NCBI GenBank assembly: GCA_022592445.1
Contig: JABYQR010000021.1
Span: 1-64,000, forward strand
DNA length: 64,000 bases
Source: Cytidiella melzeri
Lineage: Eukaryota > Basidiomycota > Agaricomycetes > Polyporales > Irpicaceae
Direction of reading: 5' to 3'
Shown here: positions 33,744 to 44,567 of the stretch, one piece after another
How the letters are laid out: each line of letters begins with the position of its first letter
Numbering within the stretch: the first letter of the stretch is position 1
Made by a program: the position numbers and the translations under genes
The notes under the pieces: model-generated
What the model saw: the letters and a program-made list of their open reading frames with translations, nothing else
What the model was told of the DNA's origin: nothing
Database searches by the model: none

Positions 33744-35620
33744 TCACCGAACACCTGCAGTTTCGGCCCAATCTCTGCTGCCCATCTGAACCAAACGAGA
33801 GCAGCATCGTGCAAAAGCAAAGAGCTCTTCTTCACCAGTGAACATGGAGCTCGAGCCAACCGTGTCACTTGACAGGCCCTGCGTTCAGGCAACGTAATCA
33901 GTACAAGGTTTGACTGTACAACACAACACGAACAACGCACTAGGTCGTCCATAATGCTCCGCATATGCGCTGAAATTTCCCCCTCCTTCGCATTCGGCTC
34001 GTCCGCGAACACCTTGAATATCGGTACTTCGGACAAAGCAAGGAGTTTGACCTTGCTATCGTAGCACGCGTCCACGAAGGTGATGAACCTTCGAGCCTAC
34101 AGAGATTATGAGCCGATGTCGAATAATGAAACAGTATGGAGCACGTACGAGATCCTTCTTATCCAACCCCATCTTCGGCACATCCACCAAAAAAATCGTA
34201 CCAAAATTCTTGGTGATCTCCAAATAGTCCGCTGCGCTTAGAGGCTTGCCGCACAGGTCCATAAAACGGAACTTTGCGACAGTACTTGTACTTTGAGGGA
34301 TGAGTAGTTCGCGACCCCAAGTTTCGAGTTTGCGGTTCGACAGCACTGGATCTGAGGGATCTGAGGTGTAGGCTTTCCATAATTTGTCAAGTTCTCTGCG
34401 GTTCTCCTCTGAGATGGGGTCATAGTAGACATGTGAAAGCGTCCGTGGTATTCGGCGGTAGTCTGAATGATGTAGCGTTTTGAGAAATAAGCGTTGACGA
34501 ATAGGTAAAATCTCACCTGTGCCCGAGTCAAGATCCGTGACCTCAAAACGCTCCTTCAGTAAGTCGATGCAAGGGACGAAACTTGATCGCTGAATACCGT
34601 TCTTGTAAAGCTCGTCAGGATGTCGGCTGCATAGCGTGTGTCAGAAGAACTGAGGCAGGAGAATCAAGCGACTTACTTCGATGTCATGACACAGACCACA
34701 CCGTAGTTGAGCAACTTCTCGAAGAGTTGTCGCAAGATCATCGCGTCTGCAATATCAGTGACCTGAAAGCTGTCAATTGCCATTTCAACTCTACGTGAAG
34801 AGCAATCGAACGTACCTGGAACTCGTCGAAGCACAAAATGTATGCATCTTTAGCCAAGTCTCTCGCTACAGGCGCAATCGGGTCTCCTCCACCGAGACCT
34901 AATTGTTTCTTCGCTTCATGTATTCGCTTGTGAACATCGATCATAAACGAGTGAAAGTGCACGCGACGCTTGCGCTTGATGTCGCCTGGCAAGGTGTTAT
35001 AGAACAGGTCCATCAGCATCGTTTTGCCTGTGCCGACGTCTCCATAAAGGTACAAGCCCTTTGGCACTTGCTCCGGGGGTATAGCAAGTGTATGCGCGGT
35101 GCCTCTTGAAAACAAGCGAGAGAGCTAGGACAATATTGAGAAGGAGCGAAGTCCTTGAGTAAGTAAATACTCACTAGAGAAAGAGATGGCGTTGAGTTGG
35201 GTATTGGGGGAGGATCGTATGTAGCCAAATCGTCGTGTAGTCTCTGTAGACGTTGTATGATGCGTGTCTGGTGGTCATCTGCTCTCAATGCTGCAGAGTC
35301 GACTAGTCTTTGGTACTGATCGAGAGGTGTTAGAGCGGCTGCTACGAGGTATTGTTAGGACATCGGCCACAGGAGGTCGCGATGAACTGCTCACCTCCTT
35401 GTGACGAGAACGGTGAGTACTGGTGTGATGCTTTGACATGCAATGGCATAGCAGATTCAGCTGTCCGCGATGACTCTACCGCAAGTGTAGAATTGCATCT
35501 TCTTCTGTAAATAATGGATGACGTTCTTGAAGATATTAGTCGGACTGCTATACGCTGATGAGCATAGCAGGCCCGATATGCGGTGTGGAACGACCCCAGA
35601 CGAAGTGCTGGTATCCGCAT
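33744..35620 (-). CDS. AFG1: Mitochondrial AFG1/LACE1-type ATPase
   Basis: Eight exons (35620-35395, 35341-35175, 35124-34816, 34762-34677, 34626-34517, 34462-34149, 34096-33941, 33878-33744) give 500 residues. A basic N-terminus (from MRIPALRLGSFHTAYRACYA) looks like a mitochondrial targeting signal. Walker A is GDVGTGKTML (residues 159-168), Walker B is ILCFDEFQ (Asp231-Glu232) followed by VTDIADAMILRQLFEKL, and the sensor region is VVCVMTSNRHPDELYKNGIQ. The C-terminal part carries the family block AHMRSIMDDLGLSSDTVGSS and ends in ARCCSRLVQMGSRDWAET. AFG1 helps remove cytochrome-oxidase subunits and stressed mitochondrial proteins. Exon 2 has a tandem acceptor (TAGCAG), so one alanine may be optional. 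An upstream out-of-frame ATG near 35685 could act as an upstream ORF. Confidence 0.93.
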
Positions 35621-36312
35621 CGTGGTGAAGGTGGGTGTTCGAGAGCAAGTCGTGCGCACCGACCGAGGACGAGTGAGCTTTCCATAGTCTTGCCGGGGAT
35701 TTTACCTCAGGCAAGTGCAATTTAGCGCCTCATCCTGTTTCGGCCGACGTTTTCACGTGAAAAAGCGATCAGATACAGACTTGGCGAGGCAATGCCCGCG
35801 CGTAAATATGTTTTGGGCCTGAGGCCTGAGCGCTCAGCGCTCTTGGCGGATGAAAATATAAAGAACTAGGCACGCGCCGAGGTCAGGCAGGTGAGAATTT
35901 CACAGCAAATTATGTGAGCTTTCGAGCTCTACGACCAATCTACGACGCACGTCGCTGAGCGCTGAGGCCTGAAGAGGCCAAGAGGACTGGTGCGAGAGGG
36001 TAACTTGGCAGTCAAGATCCAGCGCTTACGCATCGCCAGGACTTACATGATGCACGACGTTCACGCCTCCATCCGAAACTTACCGTCTTTTGCTACTTTG
36101 TCCAAGCTTAGGTCCCCTCCTCCTGGACAGCTACAAGTCCTCATTGGCAGACTGTAACTCTTGCTACGCGTTCTCAACCTTAATTACGCATAATTTGGTT
36201 TTTCGAAAGCCTGGAGATCTAGCGGAGCATACCTCAGCACAGTTTTGAATTGCAGTTTTCCCGCCCTTTGGAAAGGCTCTAGCTCGTCAAAACTCAGGAG
36301 CTATTAATATCC
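35621..36312. promoter_or_regulatory. Divergent promoter region of AFG1 and the SIM/coiled-coil gene
   Basis: 690 bp between divergent starts. It includes GC-rich palindromic sequence (GAGCGCTC) at 35816-35842 and its near-inverted partner at 35951-35979, a TATAAA-like string at about 35857-35862, and otherwise no coding potential. Confidence 0.45.
35816..35979. repeat. Imperfect inverted repeat pair around palindrome AGCGCT
   Basis: Left arm 35816-35842 contains GAGGCCTGAGCGCTCAGCGC. The right arm, 35951-35979, read in reverse complement contains CAGGCCTCAGCGCTCAGCG. The arms match at roughly 19 of 22 positions and are about 110 bp apart. Both arms are themselves partly palindromic, so a hairpin or a paired factor-binding site is possible. 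Confidence 0.6.
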
Positions 36313-38152
36313 ATGGATGTAAATTGGAGGACGGTCGACAACAATGTCAAACCAGCGGAGGAACTGCTGTGAGTCTTATGGCCTTCGACGAATCTACACC
36401 TTGAAAAGTTTCTCCCTGCAGTGATGTCAACGCGCGCGCCGCGCTAAATGCAGAAGCTGTTAGTATACTGGGCAATACACTCAATCTTGGACTACAAGAG
36501 TTAGGATATTTTCCCGGCATGGCGCACGCTTTAAAGGACACTCGCGCAGAGCTTGTAAAACTACGCGAACAGAACGCGAAGCTTGTAGCAGACAATACGA
36601 CCTTGTCACGTATCACTGTCCAACAGAACGAGAGCATCAGACAACTCGCTGCGGGACAGTCAGCCACACAGGATAATCACGGACCCATAGTGCAAGGACT
36701 ACAGCACCAAATTCAACAACTGCAAGCAGATCGCGAAAACCTCCTACATACGCAACAGCAGTAGTATGAACTATCATTTTAACCCTAGTGATGATTCATT
36801 GACAAGCCCTAGTTTGCAAGAGAACCGGTTCATGCACACCGAGCTAGAGCGAATCACAGCAGGCGAATGGCACCAAAGTATGAATCTCGTAGCTCCCAGT
36901 GAGTTTAATTATCCAGTCTGGTGACGTATGAGTCATTGAGCTCAGTTTCGTTTGTGTATTTCAGGTCGCCTGATGAGTTCCAAAGCTCCAAGCAGCAATG
37001 TATGCGTGATGTGCTCCTACTATTGCACATCGTGCTGACTTTAACGACAGACCTCTGCCATAACACCGATCTCAGCTTACCATGCTGGTCCATCGCAGGC
37101 GAACGCATATGACGCAAGACAGGTCAAATGTGATATCATCTTCACATCGTTTTTCCACTGACACATAATATTCCATTAGCACGTTAGAAAACCTAGCTAC
37201 ACATTCGTCCCGCAAATTTCAGGCGGTGGTTCATCACGTTCTTCTCACCGTCCGCAAGGAAACCCGGCAGGAACCGCGATGCACACCTGGAAACACCATA
37301 ATGGCCGGACCGGTCCACCCCCCATAAGCGCAACTCCCGTCATTCCCTCCTCTAGCCCCGGTTTCAGACCGTCAGTGCTGTCTCCCTCGACAATGAGACC
37401 ATCATCGGCTTCTACGTATGCCTCGGCTCGAAGTGCACCTTCTGCCTCAAGGAGGAGCTCTATCACCGTGATTGACCTCACCGACGAATCCCAGCCCGTC
37501 GGAGCCACGATTCCAAGCACGGATGATCTAAGGGCACTGAAAAGGCGCAGAGTCGAAGACGAAGGTTCAAAGCCGAACTCCTCGAACTCTTCCATGGACA
37601 TGCGGTCGATGAACATGGAAATTACCACCTTGAACCGGGAGATAACTGCCCCAGTGGCTACACGCCCAGTCGTGGGCAGCGCGATCCTACCTCCGCTGGG
37701 AATGCATTCGAATCACCCAAGTCCTGTTATACCGTCAGCTCCAGCAGTCGTGGTAACGGCGGAGCCTGAAGAGACGAACGTTGAGTCCGAAGATGAAGAC
37801 GAGGAGGAGGACGAAGAGATGACGGACATCTGGGATGAGCACGGCCTGCTCAAGCTCGAACTGTGTCTCGAGGCTGCATACAAGGAAGTTGACGGGAAGA
37901 TGATCTGCAAGATGTGCGAGTACGTATATACTCTCTCATACGTTTTGTGTTCCACATGACTCACTTATTCAACTTAGGTTTCGTAGCCAAAAAACTGACG
38001 GGAAGGCACCTGAGCCGATGGCTGATAGTAGCCAACCTGCGCTCGTGAAGCATTGCGAGGAGGCGCATCCTGCAGGGTGGGGAACGCTGCGCAAAGGCAA
38101 TCGAAAGGAAGAGAAGACGAAGGACTCCACTGAGCAGGAAACGCCCGCATGA
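36313..38152 (+). CDS. Unrecognised protein: N-terminal coiled coil, SUMO-interacting motif, acidic patch and C-terminal CCHH motif
   Basis: Seven exons (36313-36368, 36422-36760, 36813-36898, 36965-36999, 37051-37122, 37180-37919, 37978-38152) give 500 residues and sum in frame. Residues 1-130 are mostly helical with a coiled coil (LKDTRAELVKLREQNAKLVA, then QHQIQQLQADRENLL). A Ser/Pro-rich middle contains a textbook SUMO-interacting motif (SSITVIDLTDES), followed by a basic stretch (LKRRRVEDEG) that could be a nuclear signal. An acidic run (about residues 378-392, EDEDEEEDEEM) precedes WDEHGLLKLELCLEAAYKEV. The end holds Cys-x2-Cys (MICKMCEF) and, some 28 residues later, His-x5-His (LVKHCEEAH), a possible zinc site. 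A nuclear, SUMO-linked role is inferred. I do not recognise a named family. Confidence 0.8.
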
Positions 38153-39341
38153 ATATCGAACCTCTAGGTTTCTTAAACCCTTGCGATACCATTTTCGATC
38201 TGTCGTTCGCTATTTATTTCACAGCTACTTCACGTGCTGCACTGCCTCATATCTTTACCGAAGTCATTCACTATATGCGCAATCAGTACTCCAGCCTTCA
38301 CTAGCCATTTGGTTCAAGTTTCTAATGGGCAAAGTTACCAGTTCGCCGATATGCTGTATTTGAGAAATCGCGCTCAGTTCAACGCCGCTCGAGGGACCAA
38401 ACCTGTCGACGGTCATTATAATCAATGCTTTCGACAATTGCGACGACACGAACTTGACTCACGACAAGAACATAACCTTTGCGGAAGAGCAGTTGAAGAT
38501 GTGAACGAGAAGCTGGCGCCCAAGGTCCGACACATCTTATTAAAGCAATACTAGGAACCTGCTGAGGTTACATCATATATTTTTACCTCAAAGTCGAGCT
38601 GCAGCTGGCAGATCTTAAAGTCCACAAGCCTGTCCTTGAGTTGGTTTCACATTCGAGTTCACGATGCAGCGACAATCACGATCCAGCGTGTCGCACAGCT
38701 GTAACACCGGCTATGTAGGGGTTTTCTTCCCTGGAGAGAAATTTGGCCCTCAAGCTTTGTGCTGTACAGCTCACTCCATGAGCTCGCATATTTTGAGCAG
38801 AGGCGGAAGTGGTGGTGGTGACTTTGCCTCGCCGGGCGCACTCCTTTCCGGATATGGAAACTATTGTAAACCAGCGCTCTGTGCATCTCGCAAGGATTCC
38901 AAAAGGCAGAGGACAGCGAGGATACCACATATATCTTATTGCTAGCTGCTGGCACCAATCTTGACTGAAATTAACCCGTTAAGCTGTCGCTAGGACATGT
39001 GTACAAGCATGGCAGCACTTGCAGCTGTTTGGCAAAGAGATTGTGGAAAAAATTGTTCAATTACACATGAACATACGGAATGCAAGACATGGCCTAATGT
39101 GTACAACATACATCCTCTTTGTAGATTGAAGTTCATATGAATGGAAAGCAGTTATCAACAGTATGGCACCTCGTCTATACGCGCGCTTGGATTTCGCCCA
39201 TAAAATCGAAATAACTTTGCTACAGTAAATATGCGTGAAACCTTCAGCATTTCCTCACTAGATGTCCTTGTCTGAAGACGAGCTGTGCATATTGTGTCAG
39301 ATTGCACCATCATGCACGTTACACTTAAGTACATACAAAAT
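38153..39341. other. Intergenic with possible protease remnant
   Basis: 1.2 kb between two convergent stops. At about 38416-38530 the plus strand encodes THDKNITFAEEQLKM, then in a shifted frame EDVNEKLAPKV. This resembles the last residues of the M28 peptidase at 3.9 kb (DKNATFAEEQVK...VIEKLAVKI). The remainder shows no recognisable gene. Confidence 0.35.
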
Positions 39342-40451
39342 TTAATGCATATCATCATCATCTTGTTCTTTCATCATGTTGCTAGGACCAGCGGTACTCC
39401 TTGAGAAAGCCACAGGCCCCTCCTGCTTTGTACGCTTGCGTGGAGCACGTGTTGGTTTCATACCCAACGGAGGCCCTTTATAGTCCACTAACGGGTGCTG
39501 TGGTTTCATGCGCTACGAATAACAACGTGAAAAGACACGCTACGTATAATTCAAGGAACTTACTTCAAAGTCAAACTTGCAGACCTTGAAGCCCGATGGC
39601 TCTTGCACGAGCCTAGACTGTAATTCGGCTATATCAAAGAAATGAAAGAACGAGCTGCGAGCTACGGACGTACGTTGGTCACGTAATAGAGCCCGTCGTA
39701 CCGATACCTATTTGGTAACTTTCAAATGAAGTCGTGTGGCTCCAATTTCGGGGACATACCCGTGGTCCGGTGCCCACTTTGACGAGCCTTTTCCTCGTAT
39801 GACGCGAACAGGAAGCGACATTATATCTGATTGCTACATGTCACATAGTCAGCCGTAGCCAATAGCACACATCATGGTGAGATGAGCAACAAACCAGTAA
39901 TGCTTGATTGCTAGCATTAGCAAATGATTGATCCGCCGTTTGCTTGCCCTCGTGTTGCTATCGCAAAACGATGTTTCGCACTGACAGATGAAAAGGTAGC
40001 GACAAAACGTACGCGTCGTCTCTTTCCTTCCGAAGCAACTACTCCCTTCGCCTTGTCGAAGCCACCAGAGCCAACGTACACACTACACCAACAACAACAG
40101 CGTGACAACAGTGAAATGCACGAGAGGACAGTTACTCACAATCTGTCTCCGTAGTCCTCATCCTGATAGTAAGAACCTCCTGACATTACCACACTCCGAG
40201 CACCAACTCCCTTGCGACCAGAGATGCCGTGTTCACGGTGCAGATGTACTCCAGCATCGACAAGTCCTTGACTGCATTCACTATAAGTCCAAGACACATT
40301 ACCCAAGTCTCGTCGAATTAACTCACCGGTTGGGCCACCACTTGCCAACCTTGACGCCTTCTACCTCGCCGAAACCGCTGTAGACGAGTTAATGAGGACT
40401 GAGGGCTAGAGTCATAAAAGAGAGACCAAATCCTCACTCGCTGTGGCGCAT
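39342..40451 (-). CDS. Stand-alone SRA-YDG domain protein (predicted modified-cytosine reader)
   Basis: Nine small exons (40451-40438, 40377-40327, 40280-40140, 40082-40013, 39957-39895, 39833-39760, 39707-39674, 39617-39564, 39512-39342) give 223 residues. They assemble one SRA domain in order: GFGEVEGVKVGKWWPNR, DAGVHLHREHGISGRK, SVVMSGGSYYQDEDYGDR, VYVGSGGFDKAKG, TADQSFANASNQALL, LPVRVIRGKGSSKWAPDHGY, RYDGLYYVTN and GFKVCKFDFERM. SRA domains of UHRF1, SUVH and fungal proteins flip out and bind 5-methyl- or hydroxymethyl-cytosine. Here there is no SET, RING or nuclease domain; only a basic/acidic tail (PTRAPRKRTKQEG, ending EQDDDDMH). Exon 1 is 14 nt, so the start is the weakest part of the model. 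Convergent with the SIM protein gene. Confidence 0.87.
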
Positions 40452-41526
40452 CGTCGATTATTCTGCGGAATTTGTAGGGGTGCGGGGGTGGTGGTGTTGG
40501 TGGTGGTGGTTGTGTGGTGAGAATGAACGGCTGACAATGCAGATCGACGCAATTACAATCCCACATGTCAGCGGGCGCTTGTATCAATATGGCTCGCTCA
40601 GAGCTCCTGGCGAGGGCCTATCAGCCATCGTGAAGTAGTCGTACTTGTTGCAATATACCGGTTCGTGCGTGGAACTGTGACATGCAAAATCAAGTAGAGA
40701 ATAGACTTGGGGCATTTAGCAGTTCCGTTGCGAACACGAGGGTGTTCCGCCTGAGAGAGCGACAGACCGTGCGCCGCGGTACGGGCCGTTAGCTGTACTC
40801 AAGACTCTCACGAGCGATGTGTTGCGATGAAAGCATGTTAACACAAGTCACTGGTGGAAGTGAAAATTCGATTAGTTCACAGCATGCAGGGGTTATGGGA
40901 AGTACTCACCTTGTCGAACTGTGCGAGGATTGCCCTCATCTACGCGCAGTACTCGTTCGAACTGTAGGCTGGCCGCTGAACGGACATGGCAAACATGATA
41001 GAGGCAACAAATACAGTGATTCAGTATTCGATGGATGCGGAAGCGGCGGCGACGTCGTTGTACAGAACACAGATGCGCGATCGTTGGCACTGGAAGGAAT
41101 GTTTGCAACTCCGGCTCGCACTGCACCGGATTTGGTAGCTATCGTAGAACACCGCCCTTTGCGATTCTGACATGATACACGATCCTAACTATATACAGAG
41201 CATAGCTGGGATTCGAGGACCTTTTATAACTGGTAGCTGCAATAGCCTTATATCTTCAACGAGGTGTTACATGTCTGAGAAGGCTTCATATTACACTCTT
41301 TACTACTTCTACACAATGTCAATTGGGATCAGAGCAAGACCTTGTGCGCCATGCCAAAATCTTCTCGAAAGATCGAGGCGTGACCAAGCGGTGCTCTGCG
41401 CATGTCTATTGGGACTTGAGAGACACGCTGACCTATGATGCTTACATATACAGACTGGGGAACAGGAAAAGGTGGCTGGGACTCAAGCCGCATAACAAGT
41501 GAACACAACACTGATTTCGCCCCCCA
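40452..41526. other. Intergenic between SRA gene start and 7TM gene stop
   Basis: 1.07 kb. Apart from the GGT tract near 40.5 kb I see nothing convincing. Open frames at 40817-41170 (plus) and its antisense are motif-free. Confidence 0.4.
40478..40524. repeat. (GGT)n-like low-complexity tract upstream of the SRA gene
   Basis: A G/T-rich run of repeated GGT/GGTG units, interrupted by TT, sits 25-75 bp upstream of the predicted SRA start. Read from the gene's strand it is CCACCACCAACACCACC, a C/A-rich tract that could lie in the 5' UTR or core promoter. Confidence 0.7.
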
Positions 41527-43664
41527 TTATACCTGTACCAAAGGGATAAGCATCTTCTCTGGCATCGTAAAATGAACAATTTTACCTCATCATGCGCGTT
41601 TTCCTTGTAATCAACAAATTCTGCCTTCACTCCTTGGCTCGTAGGGTCCGGTCTATCGCTGTGAATTGAGCCATGGTCGTCATCTCCGGCGCGCGAGTTG
41701 GTAAACGCAATTGGTATCGATATCTTTGAGACAACGGTGGCATTGCCTTTCACGCATTTGCGAAGCGCATTTCGAGAGTTCAGAGCGGAAAGAAAAGAGT
41801 TGGTGTATACTGTGAACGCACGACAAACTCTCTCAATGTGTATACTTTTGGCGGCAAAAAGATAAACTTACAGCCTGCGATGGTGAGCTCTGCACAGACA
41901 AACCATAGGGCATGAGGAGCTATAGTGATCTGAAGAAATGATAAGCTGTAGTGTTGGTACGCGATAAGATGATGTTGAGCGCACCGCCAAAAGCTCTACC
42001 ATAGCTGCAACTCTATCACACGTTTTTGAGAATATATCGAGCCCAGGACTGCATAAAAAAAACCCACGATGTCACAATTCCCCGGCTGACAATGTAGATT
42101 ATGATAGTAAGCATCAAATTGTGCGTTCTTGGAGAGATTAGTTAGGGGTGAGAGTCGTGCAGCTGAAATGACTATAGACGTACTGTTTGAAGCCTGAGCG
42201 GTCATGCGGCAATGCAAGACATAAAGCAAGGGAGACGCAAGCGTCTGCAACTACCTGAGAGGCAAACATAGGAACGAGAGTTACGCCCTACGAAGATAGG
42301 CAAGTTAGTCTGTTTGATATACGATCAGCTCGTGACATCTGCTTACCCTAAACGAGTCTAGCTCCAGCAAGGATTCCACCATGGACCTATTGAAGTATGT
42401 ACATTGCTATTCGATTCCCTCACTTAAAGAGAAGACTTACATCGTCACGAGAGTAGCTGCATCATAGTAGCGAAGAATGAGTGCGCGGTCATCAGGCGCG
42501 TAAGGTAAATCACGAACCTGTCCCAAAGCCTGGAGATCGTGTAAAGTTTCAGCATAGGTACCAAAAGACATCGTAATCCACACGCAGACGTACCGAGATG
42601 CAGTGCAATGGGTAAACACTGAACAAGACTGGTCAGTCGTGATCGTGAAAAAACTCTCTTCATAGTACCGAGAAGTGGCATGCGTACCAGCACAATGATA
42701 GTAGGTATTTGAACCTTCCTGCCTTCAACTACGACGAGAAGACATTGTCAGCTGTTTCGTACTGACGGTGTAGAGAAACGAGACGTACGAAGATGGAAGC
42801 ATGACTTGGTGAAGTAGCTTGAGAAATTTGTTAGCGCGTAAGAATGCGAAAGCTCACTAGAACATCACACGCACAGGAGAACAGTGACTGCAATAATCAG
42901 CTGCCAATTCCGTATCGTTAGGTTGTCTTTCGGGACAGGATCATGCACTCGCTCTTACGTGTGTTGCTACTGACGCCTAAGGACCAGTTCGCATGAGCTA
43001 CGTGTCAAGGAAGTTTTAAAGGGAAAGGGTGCACCGAAAGTGCCCTGAAAATCTCGTTAATAACATCAAACTGGCGAAGATAGTACGCATACCAATAATT
43101 GGGGAACAAGTCCGCGCCTTGTGGGGAAATCTGGGGTAGTAGAGTCAACGGATATGCGTAGCTGATAATGTTGTACCAGAGCATACCAAGTAGTGGTATG
43201 CAGCAATGCAAGCTAGGAAATTGAGCTTAATACAGTTGCGTTTCTTCAACACAGTACAGTGCTCACCAAAAACTGCATGGAGAATGTTGAGAAACCTAGA
43301 TATTGAATTTGATCAACACCAAGCCAGCGTCTGCCAGTGGATATGAGGTTCACTTACGTGACAAACCATACCGCAGCTTTAATCCAAACCTTATCACTTG
43401 GATATTCCTTGAAGTAGCTGTAGGCCTGCGAGACGTCAGTTGAACAATCTACGCAGAAAAATCTACGTGCAGGTGTTACTTACCTGCGCCAAAGCCACAC
43501 CGCATAGGAGAATCGTGAACCACGACCCAATTAACACAGCGCCTAAGATTACTTGTCAACGAATGAATCATAGAGCCACCGCGTTGGCACACACTGTTTG
43601 TCGCGTCGATAGCTGCCAAGAGCGAAGCTGTCAAAGCCGGGCTTGAGGAAACTGCGTTGGACAT
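41527..43664 (-). CDS. DUF6534-type fungal seven-transmembrane protein; central exons unresolved, possibly degenerate
   Basis: The N-terminal exons are clear: 43664-43595, 43542-43484, 43425-43358, 43295-43267, 43212-43187 and 43130-43093. They encode MSNAVSSSPALTASLL, VLIGSWFTILLCGVALAQ, AYSYFKEYPSDKVWIKAAVW, FLNILHAVF and ACIAAYHYL, matching the first two helices of this basidiomycete family. The C-terminal exon 41809-41586 (YTNSFLSALNSRNALRKC, a family hallmark) plus 41532-41527 ends EFVDYKENAHDEV. Between 43092 and 41810 I find family-like helices (LTIRNWQLIIAVTVLLC; RKVQIPTIIVL) but no continuous frame through helices 3-4. Either I misplaced introns or the gene has suffered deletions. 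The function of the family is unknown; some members look receptor-like. Confidence 0.5.
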
Positions 43665-44567
43665 AGCTGCCTGAGCTTTGTTGAAGTGGGCTGAAAAGAG
43701 AGGGCGCTGCCTGCTCAATGAGCATCGTGCCGTTCTCCATCTTATGGGAGTATGTTCCTGTGCTGCGCTTACGGCGGTGATCTGTATCACATAATCTTGA
43801 TACGAGAGATGTGAATGTAAGTCTCGGGGATAGCTTGGACCTGTTGAAGGAGTGATTGTGTTACATGTATGTAGCGCGCAACAATCAGCGATGAAGGACA
43901 TTTCAAAAACGGCGCGCCGAGACTCACATTCACAGGCAGTGTGGGTGCGGTCATGATGGACGCGTCAAATTGGTTCCTGTGCATTGACAGATGCTTGCGT
44001 GCAATCTTCAATGATACTGAGAAGAGCGATCTCGCGTTAGTTGAGAAGTCTTGAAACAAACGTTCATCCTCGGCGTACTAGTGATAAAGCCATGAAATGT
44101 CAGTTATAAACATACGTAGTGTTCAAAGCGGTGCTTGCGAGGACGAAACCCACGCAACCGTCACTTCAACAATGGATCTTGACACATGTCTACAGTCTGC
44201 TGCGTCTGGCGTACCTTCCGTTGACATGGTTGGCAATTCTCTGGCGTTCATCGCCTTCGGTACCTATGAGCCCAAGCTGTCATTGCAACCAACAACACAT
44301 CATCGTACATTGCCCCGTCGCTTTCCCATACCTCGACCCGGATCTTTTGCACTGCATAACGGACATGGAATTCCGTCTATACGTAGCCCTTCTTGGAGTG
44401 GAATAATAGACTTCTTTCATTAAGATTACATTCATCGCGCTGTTTCGCCTGTCATCTACTCGCACACTTGCCTACAACAGTCCAAGCCGGTTACCGTCAG
44501 CACGCTGTGGCAGCTGCAAGTCAATGTCAACTACGCACCAGACTATGTGCACCATCAAAATCTCCTA
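43665..44567. other. Intergenic between 7TM gene and beta-glucosidase stop
   Basis: 900 bp. Open frames of 90-108 codons on both strands around 43.8-44.4 kb lack any motif I know. It probably contains the 7TM promoter. Nothing else seen. Confidence 0.4.

Noticed and set aside
40817..41170. 117-residue plus-strand frame near the SRA gene
   Set aside because: No motif; its codon pattern is not better than the other frames.
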